Shown here: piece after piece, positions 1 to 5,835 of the stretch
Layout: every line of letters starts with the position of its first letter
How positions within the stretch are numbered: position 1 is the stretch's first letter
IMG/VR virus record: IMGVR_UViG_3300000553_000362
Coordinates: 1 to 22,544 of that record
Origin: a virus
Reading direction: 5' to 3' (one strand)
DNA: 22,544 bases
Notes under the pieces: model-generated
Told to the model about the DNA's origin: nothing
Database searches by the model: none
Seen by the model: only the letters and a program-made list of their open reading frames with translations
Made by a program: the position numbers and the translations under genes

Positions 1-205
1 CCAGCTCGTGGGCCAGCAGCCAAGAAATACGCAACAGCCCACCCCGCATGGGCAGGATAACCACCGGCGGGATAGGTGACTCGCCTGCCACGAACAAGGC
101 GCCATCACCGATTTCAGCATGTAGGATGGCCGCCCCGGTGGCCTCAATGGCGAGGGCCAGGTCTTCCTCTGTAGGGTAGCGACGACCGTACCAACTCGGA
201 TTCAT
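1..205 (-). CDS. ImmA/IrrE-type metallopeptidase (N-terminal part, runs off the left edge)
   Basis: Reading leftward from the ATG at 205-203, 68 codons are open to the window edge. The product begins MNPSWYGRRYPTEEDLALAI and ends in WLLAHEL (His66-Glu67-Leu68), the first half of a HELxH zinc-binding motif preceded by hydrophobic residues, as in ImmA/IrrE peptidases. The ATG overlaps the stop codon of the upstream repressor gene (ATGA), so the two are co-transcribed and translationally coupled. In known ImmR/ImmA pairs the peptidase cleaves the phage or ICE repressor after DNA damage and triggers induction. That role is inferred here from the pairing and the half motif; the second His and downstream Glu ligands lie outside the window. 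Confidence 0.75.
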   Translation of the reverse strand, partial: MNPSWYGRRYPTEEDLALAIEATGAAILHAEIGDGALFVAGESPIPPVVILPMRGGLLRISWLLAHEL

Positions 206-603
206 TTGCCAAGAATGCCATCCGAGAAGGCTTTCCACACCTGGAACCCGGCCTGTTTTTGGGCGTCCGTCATCTTGGCCAGATCCACACCCATCGTCTT
301 GAGCATGAACCGGTCGAAGTCCGAATGTTCCGGACCTGAGCCCTCTACCAGTGAGCCCGGGTCATCTGCCAATTCGGTGATGCTCATGCCCAGAACCTCA
401 GAGGCCTTCTGGACCAGGTCCAGGCTTGGAGACACGCGCTTGTCGTATAGCAGACCATGAAGGTGACTGGGGCTGACATCCAGCAGGGGGGCCATCTCAT
501 CAGGGGAAAGCCCATGGGCCTTGCGGTAAGCCAGGACTGCGGCCTTGAACCGGGGACGCTGGGGCCATGTGTTCATTTCGACAGCGTCGTAGGGGATCGA
601 CAT
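202..603 (-). CDS. XRE-family phage repressor (ImmR/CI-like)
   Basis: From the ATG at 603 the product is 133 aa. Residues about 18-72 form an XRE/CI-type helix-turn-helix (RFKAAVLAYRKAHGLSPDEM, then DVSPSHLHGLL). The C-terminal part (about 90-133) is short and has no LexA/CI-type serine peptidase domain, so self-cleavage is unlikely. This fits control by the downstream ImmA-like protease. The frame is open further upstream to 840, but that longer start would run through the operator and antisense to the Cro gene, so 603 is preferred; the ATG at 576 is an alternative. The product probably represses both promoters at 622-660 to maintain lysogeny. Assignment as master repressor rests on the divergent arrangement with a Cro-like gene. 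Confidence 0.85.
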   Translation of the reverse strand: MSIPYDAVEMNTWPQRPRFKAAVLAYRKAHGLSPDEMAPLLDVSPSHLHGLLYDKRVSPSLDLVQKASEVLGMSITELADDPGSLVEGSGPEHSDFDRFMLKTMGVDLAKMTDAQKQAGFQVWKAFSDGILGK

Positions 604-623
604 CTCGGCAATTTCGTTTCCCC

Positions 624-657
624 TTGACTTTATCGTGTCGCATACGACACTTGTCCC
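624..657. promoter_or_regulatory. Overlapping face-to-face promoters of the immunity switch
   Basis: Leftward: a -35-like GGGACA (652-657 on the minus strand), a 17-nt spacer and a -10-like GATAAA (629-634) would drive the repressor gene. Rightward: a -35-like TTGACT (624-629) and a weak -10 GACACT (646-651) would start transcription near 658, at the ATG of the Cro-like gene. The operator at 635-650 lies in the leftward spacer and touches the rightward -10. Boxes were picked by eye; the leftward pair is the better match. Confidence 0.4.
635..650. promoter_or_regulatory. Palindromic operator of the repressor/Cro switch
   Basis: GTGTCG-CATA-CGACAC is a perfect inverted repeat with 6-bp arms and a 4-bp centre. 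It lies in the 54-bp gap between the divergent repressor and Cro-like genes and overlaps both candidate promoters. Size and symmetry suit a dimeric HTH repressor. Only one clear copy is seen here, unlike the three-site operators of lambda. Confidence 0.6.
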
Positions 658-879
658 ATGGCACGTCATTCTCACCCCTTCCAGGAAACGGTTACCGATT
701 TGGCCGCTCACCTTGGCGTAGGCCGTGGGCATCTGTCTGAAGTCCTGAACGGAACTGCGAGGCCTTCGGGTGTCTTGGCGTTCCAGATTGAGGAAGCCAC
801 CGGAGGCCAAATCCGGGCGGTCGATCTCCTGAGGGTTCACAGAACCCCTCCGCCATCACCGCTCGACAGGGCCTCCTGA
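658..879 (+). CDS. Cro/YdaS-like DNA-binding protein
   Basis: A 73-aa protein divergent from the repressor. Residues about 11-32 (TVTDLAAHLGVGRGHLSEVL) form a helix-turn-helix, followed by NGTARPSGVLAFQIEEATGG and IRAVDLL, the typical order of YdaS/Cro-type regulators. It is expected to bind the shared operator and antagonise the repressor, favouring lytic growth. No Shine-Dalgarno sequence is visible before the ATG at 658, and the best rightward promoter would place the transcript start at about the ATG, so a leaderless mRNA is possible. The stop codon overlaps the next ATG (TGATG). Confidence 0.75.
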   Translation: MARHSHPFQETVTDLAAHLGVGRGHLSEVLNGTARPSGVLAFQIEEATGGQIRAVDLLRVHRTPPPSPLDRAS

Positions 880-1085
880 TGGCCGCCTATCCACGGCATC
901 ACGCCTCCGCCGCGCTTCAGCGTGGGGATGCGCAGTTCCAGCGCCACGCGCAGGTGCCGCGGCCCGAATCTCCGCAGCTGCTCCAGCGTGAGCATCGCAA
1001 CCGCTTCACCCGCACTTCCTGCAATTTCCTCGACCTGGCTGCCCCCGGGACCGAGGCCTCCTGCGCCCGGATCAGATTCCGCTGA
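879..1085 (+). CDS. Small ORF downstream of cro, unknown product
   Basis: A 68-aa reading frame coupled to the Cro-like gene by a TGATG overlap. Its third codon positions are mostly G or C, as in real genes of this window, whereas the competing plus-strand frame through the same stretch is not supported. The product is rich in Arg, Gln and Ala, with no recognisable domain or membrane segment. Its stop codon lies inside the right arm of a perfect 12-bp hairpin (1064-1093), so it may be a leader ORF whose translation controls read-through. It could instead be non-coding leader sequence. Confidence 0.4.
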   Translation: MAAYPRHHASAALQRGDAQFQRHAQVPRPESPQLLQREHRNRFTRTSCNFLDLAAPGTEASCARIRFR

Positions 1086-1101
1086 TCCGGGCGTTCCTCT
1101 T
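1064..1101 (+). terminator. Perfect 12-bp hairpin, candidate terminator/attenuator
   Basis: CGCCCGGATCAG (1064-1075), a 6-nt loop (1076-1081) and CTGATCCGGGCG (1082-1093) form a perfect stem, followed by the pyrimidine-rich TTCCTCTT rather than a pure T tract. It lies between the Cro-proximal genes and the CII-like gene and overlaps the stop codon (1083-1085) of the small ORF, so a terminating ribosome would hinder its folding. Confidence 0.55.
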
Positions 1102-1128
1102 CCACCCGAAAAATCCAAGGACTTCACC

Positions 1129-1620
1129 ATGGATCCAAATATCGCGGGCAGTGCGACACAAGGCCAGTCCCGACCCATTGACCCGTTGAAAACCAAGTCG
1201 AAAGCCCGTCTCCGGCTCGAGCTGGAGGCATCCGGCATTCCCCAGAAGGCACTGGCCTACGGGATCCTCACCACCGAACCCCTCCTGAGCCGCATCCTGG
1301 CGGATCACTGCCCTGACGATCTGCCCTCCTACAAAATCCCCGCCGTCACGCGCGAGCTGGGCCCGGGCTACATGCAGTGGATGGCCCTGCAGTGCGGCGG
1401 CGTCTATCACCACGGCGAGTGCCCCGCGGTGCACCAACCCGTGCCCGTGCTCATCGGCCTGCTAGCTCGGCAGAGCGGGAACACCCTCCAGCAGCTCATC
1501 CAGGACCTCTCTGATCGGGTGTGGACCCCCCGCGAGCGCCAGGCGGAGATCCCAGGCTTGAGGAAGCTGCTGGGCATCGTGGAGGCCCTCATCAGCGAGG
1601 CAGAAGGCGGTGATTCATGA
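1129..1620 (+). CDS. CII-like phage regulatory protein (putative)
   Basis: A 163-aa protein starting at the ATG at 1129, which has a good ribosome site (AAGGA at 1117-1121, 7 nt away). The frame is open back to 922 but the upstream part has poor coding character. Residues about 25-62 (KARLRLELEASGIPQKALAY and following) look like a helix-turn-helix. The segment DDLPSYKIPAVTRELG is followed by a Trp/Met/Gly-rich stretch, resembling the layout of the Phage_CP76/CII family of transcriptional regulators. Position between cro and the replication gene is where lambdoid phages keep cII. The family call is from pattern and position only. Confidence 0.5.
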   Translation: MDPNIAGSATQGQSRPIDPLKTKSKARLRLELEASGIPQKALAYGILTTEPLLSRILADHCPDDLPSYKIPAVTRELGPGYMQWMALQCGGVYHHGECPAVHQPVPVLIGLLARQSGNTLQQLIQDLSDRVWTPRERQAEIPGLRKLLGIVEALISEAEGGDS

Positions 1621-1811
1621 CCGCGCCGAACCCAAGGTGTCCCATCTGCCAAGGCCGAGGGTGGTTCGAGACCGGCCTTTTCGAGCTGGAAGATGACCCC
1701 CAGCCGTGCCCAGATTGCAATCCTGTGCGTCCCCTGCGGCGGTCTGACTTCCTGCTGATCTGCACTCTCATCGCCATGATGTTCGGTTTGGCAGTGTGGG
1801 GTGGTCGATGA
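1617..1811 (+). CDS. Small zinc-ribbon membrane protein
   Basis: A 64-aa protein whose ATG overlaps the previous stop (ATGA). Two Cys pairs, C8-x2-C11 in CPICQGRG and C31-x2-C34 in CPDC, form a DnaJ-type (CxxCxGxG) zinc ribbon. Residues about 44-61 (DFLLICTLIAMMFGLAVWG) are a single transmembrane helix, with the short C-terminus WGGR after it. The zinc ribbon should sit in the cytoplasm. No known function; small membrane proteins of this kind are common in phage early regions. Confidence 0.65.
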   Translation: MTAPNPRCPICQGRGWFETGLFELEDDPQPCPDCNPVRPLRRSDFLLICTLIAMMFGLAVWGGR

Positions 1812-1975
1812 GCGCCGCCGCCCGCATCAAGTTCGAAAACATCCTCGAGCTCGCCAAGTACGCCTTCATGTCCGGGACGCCTGATGGGATGGCCCGGGCC
1901 GAGGAGCACCTAAAGGAAGCCCAGACCATCGTGGCCTTCGAGCGCCAGACCGCAACGGCGGGGGCGCCCTCATGA
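1808..1975 (+). CDS. Small hypothetical protein, 55 aa
   Basis: The ATG overlaps the preceding stop (ATGA), and its own TGA (1973-1975) overlaps the ATG of the primase gene, so it fills the gap exactly. The product begins MSAAARIKFENILELAKYAF, followed by a predicted helix AEEHLKEAQTIVAFERQT. It is mostly alpha-helical with no cysteine. G/C-rich third codon positions and perfect junctions support a real gene. No family recognised. Confidence 0.6.
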   Translation: MSAAARIKFENILELAKYAFMSGTPDGMARAEEHLKEAQTIVAFERQTATAGAPS

Positions 1976-4362
1976 ACCACGCGCTCGTTTGCCCCTACTG
2001 CGACCGCTCGGATGCCATCGGCGCCAAGGACGAGCCCCGGTTCTACCGAGACGGCCGGCTGCTGGCGACCTGCTTCCACGGCCATGAAGGCACCGGCAAG
2101 AAAGTCTTCGACGCGGAGACCGGCGCCAAGGTCCAGAACGCGGACCTCGAGCCCTGGGAGGTTCTCTACCGCCTAGCGGAGCCCAACGGCGCCCGCGGCT
2201 TCGGCGCTGAGTTCCTCGCCCAGCGCTGCGGGGTCTACGTGGTCACCCAGGAGGTGGCCGCACGCGCCGGCTGCCCAGTGCCTAACGAAAAGGACGTGCT
2301 CCGAGCTGAGAAGGACGGCGGGGCGGTCACCATCGCACCCCTCTTCAACGGTCCCAAGATGTCTGGCCTCGAGGCCCGCATCGTGGAGACCGGGCCCAGC
2401 ATCAAGGTCACCAAGTGGACGCGCACCATCGGCCAGGAGGGCGTGTTCATCGCCAACCCTGGCGTCCAGCCACAGGTGGCCATCGTCTTCGAGGGCACCT
2501 GGGACGCCATTGCCGCGGCCTGGGATTGCTTCCAGGAAGACGAGATGGACCGCTACGCCTTCCTGTCCATCAAGGCGGGCACCAGCGCCCAGCTGCTCGG
2601 CGCCGTCCTCAAGGCTCACTTCCCAGGCATCCCGGCCCTGCTCATCACTGACCAGGACAGCTCCGGCAAGGGCGCCCGGCCCCGCATGGCGAAGGCTGGC
2701 GTGGCCTACCCCGCCATCCTGAAGGGCGTGGGCAGCGCGAAGGACTACCGGGACGCGGATCCCAAGCTGCGCCGCGCCGCCCTCCTGGAAGCCATCGAGC
2801 AGGCCCTGCAGGCGCCAGACCCCAGCACGGATTCAGGAGACTCGAAGTTCGCCAGGCGTGCCCTCGAGGGTGCCTACCGCGCCAAGTCCAGCGGCATGCG
2901 GGACCTCGAGGCCTGGCGGTTCGGCCAGCGCTGCGCGGGGATCTGCAAGCCGAACCCCGCCAAGGCCACCGCCTTCGCCGTCCGGGCCAAGTTCAACAAC
3001 CGCCCCGCGGTGCCGGAGGGCCAGCGCGAGTTCAAGGTCTTCATCACCCACCCGGAGATGCGCCGGATCCAGGGGGACTACCCCGACCTGGCCGCGGCGA
3101 TCCTGGCCGGCGCCACCGAATCCCCCATGTCCCCCGAGTGGGCTCCCCCTGTCTTCCTCCCGGAGACCGGTGCGCACTGGACCACCATCCCCAAAGAGGA
3201 CCGGAAGGCCTACGCCACGGCCCACGGCTGGGAACCATGGGACGGCCAGGACATCGGTGTCTTCGTCCAGGAAGACCTGCACGATGTGCTGGAGGCCATC
3301 GGGAACGCCTACCACTACGTGATCATCCCCGGCGCGCCGGCGGCCGAGACCGGGATCCGGGTGGCAGCCGTCGCCTTCGCCACGGCGCTCTGCGGCCTTC
3401 GGGCCCAGGAGCTGGGCCAGTCCGCCAAGCCCACGGGGTTCAACCCGGGGACCTGGTTCTATGGAGGGCCCGCCACCGGGAAAGGCACCGCCGCCAAGAT
3501 CACCGCCGCTGCCGTGAGCGGAGAGACCCGGACCTATGGTTCCCAGCGGTTTGGGGGGGAGAAGGAGACGGGCTGGCTCACGGAGTCCGCACTGCATCTC
3601 CCCATCGTGTTCAAGGACGAGCTGGACCAGTATCTGGACCGCTCCGCCTCGGAGGACCTGAAAGCCTTCCTGGGGGGCGAGGCCCTGCAGCGCCGGAAGG
3701 CCTACGGCATGGACATGACCCTCTACCCCCGGCCAGTGGTCTTCAGCACGAACGAGATCAAGATCAACCCGGAGGACGAGGCCACCAAGGAACGCATCAT
3801 CCTGGTGGAGCTGCAGCCGAACCCCATGGCCTCGAAGTTCCAGCGGAACAACGCCTTCGAGCACTTTCACGAGTGGCTGACCGCCGGCGGGGCCCTACGC
3901 CTCCACCGGGTGACCGTGCACCTTTACGGCGCCTTCCGGCAGCTGCAGATCGGAGACGTGAAGTTCACACGCTCGGCGGTCTTCGATGCGGCGATGCTCC
4001 ACGTCTGCAAGGTCATGGACCTGGACGCCGCGGCCATCATGTCTCCCTCCGAGGCCAACAAGGAGGCCGCCATCCTCCGGGGTGCGCCCTGGTATCAGTC
4101 CATCTCGGACTACGTTCAATACGACTTGCAGGGCTCCCTGGAATTCTCCATGAAGGCCCTGGACCTGTGGGGCATCCGAGCCGAGGACGAGAGCCAGAAG
4201 CGGAAGCTCAGACGCTACCTGGATGGCTTCCGGGCTGCTGCGAAGGAACACGGGGGCGCTCTGACGGTCCTGGGCTATGCCGTGGACATCCCACCCTTCC
4301 ATTCCAATGCCCAGAACACCCTCATCCGCTTCAAAAAGGTGATCCATGCCGAAGCGTCCTGA
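1972..4362 (+). CDS. Bifunctional TOPRIM primase / SF3 (D5/P4-type) replicative helicase
   Basis: A 796-aa replication protein. An N-terminal zinc ribbon has C7-x2-C10 and C34-x-H36-x-H38. A TOPRIM domain at about 168-265 carries the Glu of IVFEGTWDAI (E174) and the D-x-D of LLITDQDSSGKG (D227, D229). The C-terminal half is a superfamily-3 ATPase: Walker A GGPATGKGT (about 498-506), Walker B LPIVFKDELD (544-552), then GGEALQRRK and the sensor-like FSTNEIKIN (about 591-599), ending in KERIILVEL. This is the domain order of phage P4 alpha-like or D5-like initiator primase-helicases, which recognise and unwind an origin and prime synthesis. The iteron region immediately downstream is its natural target (inference). 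The start overlaps the previous gene (ATGA). Confidence 0.9.
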   Translation: MNHALVCPYCDRSDAIGAKDEPRFYRDGRLLATCFHGHEGTGKKVFDAETGAKVQNADLEPWEVLYRLAEPNGARGFGAEFLAQRCGVYVVTQEVAARAGCPVPNEKDVLRAEKDGGAVTIAPLFNGPKMSGLEARIVETGPSIKVTKWTRTIGQEGVFIANPGVQPQVAIVFEGTWDAIAAAWDCFQEDEMDRYAFLSIKAGTSAQLLGAVLKAHFPGIPALLITDQDSSGKGARPRMAKAGVAYPAILKGVGSAKDYRDADPKLRRAALLEAIEQALQAPDPSTDSGDSKFARRALEGAYRAKSSGMRDLEAWRFGQRCAGICKPNPAKATAFAVRAKFNNRPAVPEGQREFKVFITHPEMRRIQGDYPDLAAAILAGATESPMSPEWAPPVFLPETGAHWTTIPKEDRKAYATAHGWEPWDGQDIGVFVQEDLHDVLEAIGNAYHYVIIPGAPAAETGIRVAAVAFATALCGLRAQELGQSAKPTGFNPGTWFYGGPATGKGTAAKITAAAVSGETRTYGSQRFGGEKETGWLTESALHLPIVFKDELDQYLDRSASEDLKAFLGGEALQRRKAYGMDMTLYPRPVVFSTNEIKINPEDEATKERIILVELQPNPMASKFQRNNAFEHFHEWLTAGGALRLHRVTVHLYGAFRQLQIGDVKFTRSAVFDAAMLHVCKVMDLDAAAIMSPSEANKEAAILRGAPWYQSISDYVQYDLQGSLEFSMKALDLWGIRAEDESQKRKLRRYLDGFRAAAKEHGGALTVLGYAVDIPPFHSNAQNTLIRFKKVIHAEAS

Positions 4363-4438
4363 TGTCCGTGTCCGGGGTGGTGTCCGGATTTTTCCGTTGA
4401 AATCATTGACAACGGACACCCGGACACCGCGGACATCT

Positions 4439-4462
4439 CGCGCGCGCGCGTGTGTATGTATG
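4439..4462. other. 24-bp alternating pyrimidine-purine tract (Z-DNA-prone)
   Basis: Six CG dinucleotides (4439-4450) run directly into TGTGTATGTATG (4451-4462), giving 24 bases of unbroken pyrimidine-purine alternation. Such tracts favour left-handed DNA under negative supercoiling. It lies between the first and second groups of the iteron array. Confidence 0.6.
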
Positions 4463-4547
4463 AAGAGACCCCCCATAGACACTCTCTCTTATAAAAACCC
4501 AACCCCCTTACCCCCCTTAAGTGATGTCCGTTTGTCCGTCCCTTACT

Positions 4548-4557
4548 CCCACGTGGG
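4548..4557. repeat. 10-bp perfect palindrome in the iteron region
   Basis: CCCACGTGGG lies between the two-forward and two-reverse iterons, at the centre of that potential hairpin. It may be a protein-binding site or simply part of the dyad. Confidence 0.45.
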
Positions 4558-4656
4558 TTTGACCCCGGACATACATCCGGACACGGCTATAGGGCGATGT
4601 CCGTTTGTAGCAATCATGCGGGTTCTAGCCCGGACATCCATAGATTCGAGGTTCGC

Positions 4657-5262
4657 ATGAGCCGCATGGCCCAGCAGCACACTCAGCAGCAGCACCAGCA
4701 CATCCCCTTCGGCATCGGCGTGGTCCTCGACGGCCGCCCCAAGCGCAAGGGCCCCAAGCCAGAGGCCAAGCTCCAGAAGGCCCTCATCGAATATCTCAAG
4801 CTCCTACCTTGGGTCGCCAAGGTGAACCGGCATAACGTGGGCCAGGCCATGATGGGCGCTCGACCAGGGTTTGCAGGCCGACCGGTCTACTTCAGCGAGC
4901 GGGGCCACTCGGACCTCAGCATCGAGGTTCGCAATGACCCTCGGGTGATCTGGATCGAAACCAAGGCGCCCGGCGCCAGGCCCTCTGGGCGGGCTCAGGC
5001 GGCCCACTGGGAGGAGCAGGAGGGGTTCCTTGCCCGGAAGCGTGCCTCAGGCCATCCAGCGTTCTTCTGCAGCGCTGGGGAGATCCTCCGCACCGAACTG
5101 ACCCGGGCCGGTCTCCCGGCGCCCTCAGTGGCCCAGCTGGCTGCCGAGATGGCCTCCAGGAAGGTCCACCCCTCCACCATCGCCGCCTTCACCCGCCGGA
5201 TGCGCCTGGCCTTCTTTGAGGTGCCCTTAGCGAAGAAGCCGACTGCCAAGGCGGTCGCATGA
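4657..5262 (+). CDS. VRR-NUC domain nuclease
   Basis: A 201-aa protein. The ATG at 4657 is chosen because GAGG (4648-4651) lies 5 nt upstream; the frame is open to an ATG at 4597, but that start lies inside the iteron array. Residues about 36-128 match the VRR-NUC (PD-(D/E)xK) fold: helix EAKLQKALIEYLKLL, then GHSDL (D86), WIETKAP (E101, K103) and SGRAQ (Q114), with a hydrophobic strand PAFFC. An N-terminal Gln/His-rich stretch (6-15) and a C-terminal 65-residue helical extension flank it. VRR-NUC proteins in phages act as stand-alone nucleases of replication, recombination or junction processing. The role here is inferred from the motif and its place after the replication gene. Confidence 0.8.
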   Translation: MSRMAQQHTQQQHQHIPFGIGVVLDGRPKRKGPKPEAKLQKALIEYLKLLPWVAKVNRHNVGQAMMGARPGFAGRPVYFSERGHSDLSIEVRNDPRVIWIETKAPGARPSGRAQAAHWEEQEGFLARKRASGHPAFFCSAGEILRTELTRAGLPAPSVAQLAAEMASRKVHPSTIAAFTRRMRLAFFEVPLAKKPTAKAVA

Positions 5263-5432
5263 GCATGGGCCTTCAGATCACCCGCTTCCAGGCCTACCTC
5301 CTCGCCGGCGCCTACCTTCCTGGCGACTCTCACCTGCCTCCCCTTGGCCACCAGGCCGCGCAGGTCGCATGGAATCACACCGTGGTTGATCCGATCAGCC
5401 AGCGCGTCTCCCTGGCCTGGGAGGCCGCATGA
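5259..5432 (+). CDS. Small hypothetical protein, 57 aa
   Basis: Starts in an ATGA overlap with the nuclease stop and ends in an ATGA overlap with the next small gene. The product begins MSMGLQITRFQAYLLAGAYL and contains two Trp and two His in VAWNHTVVDPISQRVSLAWE. No family recognised. Exact tiling between neighbours is the main support. Confidence 0.5.
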   Translation: MSMGLQITRFQAYLLAGAYLPGDSHLPPLGHQAAQVAWNHTVVDPISQRVSLAWEAA

Positions 5433-5521
5433 GGCGCGCACCGCTCCGCCTCTGGCTCGTGGCCATCGTGGTCACGCTGACCGCTGCCCACTACTGGGGC
5501 AAGATCTGGGGGCACCGATGA
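5429..5521 (+). CDS. Tiny single-span membrane peptide, 30 aa
   Basis: MRRAPLRLWL followed by VAIVVTLTAAHYW and a basic end: a positively charged N-terminus, one hydrophobic span (about 8-23) and a short tail GKIWGHR. It is linked by ATGA overlaps at both ends (5429-5432 and 5518-5521). Function unknown. It is short enough to be chance, but the overlaps fit the local pattern. Confidence 0.4.
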   Translation: MRRAPLRLWLVAIVVTLTAAHYWGKIWGHR

Positions 5522-5835
5522 GCGGCACAGTGCCGAAAAGTGCCGTAAAACGTCAGCAGCCCAAGGGGGGCAGCCGGAAAGGCAAGCCGAACAAAGTCAC
5601 CAAAGCACTGAAAGACATGATCTTGGGCGCTCTGGATGACGCTGGGGGTCAGGAATACCTCAAGCGCCAGGCGCGGAAGCGGAACCCGGCCCCGTTCATG
5701 GCACTGGTCGGGAAGGTTCTCCCCATGCAGATCACGGGCGAGGACGGCGGGCCCCTGCAGATCCAGCAGATCAAGGCCATGAGCGATGAGCAGCTGAAGG
5801 CCCTGATTCAGAAGATTGCTGGGGTCGCCAAGTGA
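5518..5835 (+). CDS. Terminase small subunit (putative)
   Basis: A 105-aa protein directly before the large terminase gene. The N-terminus is basic (SAVKRQQPKGGSRKGKPNKV), followed by helices KALKDMILGALDDAGGQEYL and RKRNPAPFMALVGKVLPMQI. This is the layout of small-terminase-like proteins with a GxPKG..NK lead-in. The C-terminus (SDEQLKALIQKIAGVAK) is helical. It would recognise pac or cos DNA and deliver it to TerL. It is short for a P22-type small subunit (about 160 aa) and has no clear helix-turn-helix, so the call depends on gene position. The start overlaps the previous stop (ATGA); the upstream open frame to 5344 overlaps other genes and is not used. Confidence 0.6.
   Translation: MSGTVPKSAVKRQQPKGGSRKGKPNKVTKALKDMILGALDDAGGQEYLKRQARKRNPAPFMALVGKVLPMQITGEDGGPLQIQQIKAMSDEQLKALIQKIAGVAK

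Larger units (their letters stand above)
4361..4638. repeat. Symmetric TGTCCG iteron array, probable replication origin
   Basis: The non-coding gap between the primase-helicase and nuclease genes holds twelve copies of a hexamer. TGTCCG is at 4363, 4369, 4381, 4525, 4533 and 4598. Its reverse complement CGGACA is at 4413, 4421, 4430, 4566, 4578 and 4631. The order is three forward/three reverse, two forward/two reverse, one forward/one reverse, so each group can pair as an imperfect hairpin. Several copies extend to GATGTCCG (4361, 4523, 4596; reversed at 4430 and 4631). The gap also holds an A/T-richer block near 4485-4520, a CG/TG tract and a 10-bp palindrome. Iterons beside an SF3 initiator suggest an origin; a regulator-binding array is the alternative. 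Confidence 0.65.

Noticed and set aside
837-1238. 133-codon minus-strand frame in the cro-CII interval
   Set aside because: Its third codon positions are poorer in G/C than those of the plus-strand 879-1085 frame, and it overlaps the start of the CII-like gene.
3138-4400. 420-codon plus-strand frame overlapping the primase-helicase gene
   Set aside because: Out-of-frame shadow of a gene with all expected motifs; its product is Arg/Gly/Pro-rich and without domains.
4361-4638. CRISPR array
   Set aside because: The repeats are 6-8 bp, in both orientations and irregularly spaced, with no spacer-repeat structure and no cas genes.
4346-4660. 104-codon frame across the iteron region
   Set aside because: Starts inside the primase gene, runs through repeated TGTCCG motifs, has poor codon bias and ends just after the nuclease start; the interval is better read as non-coding.
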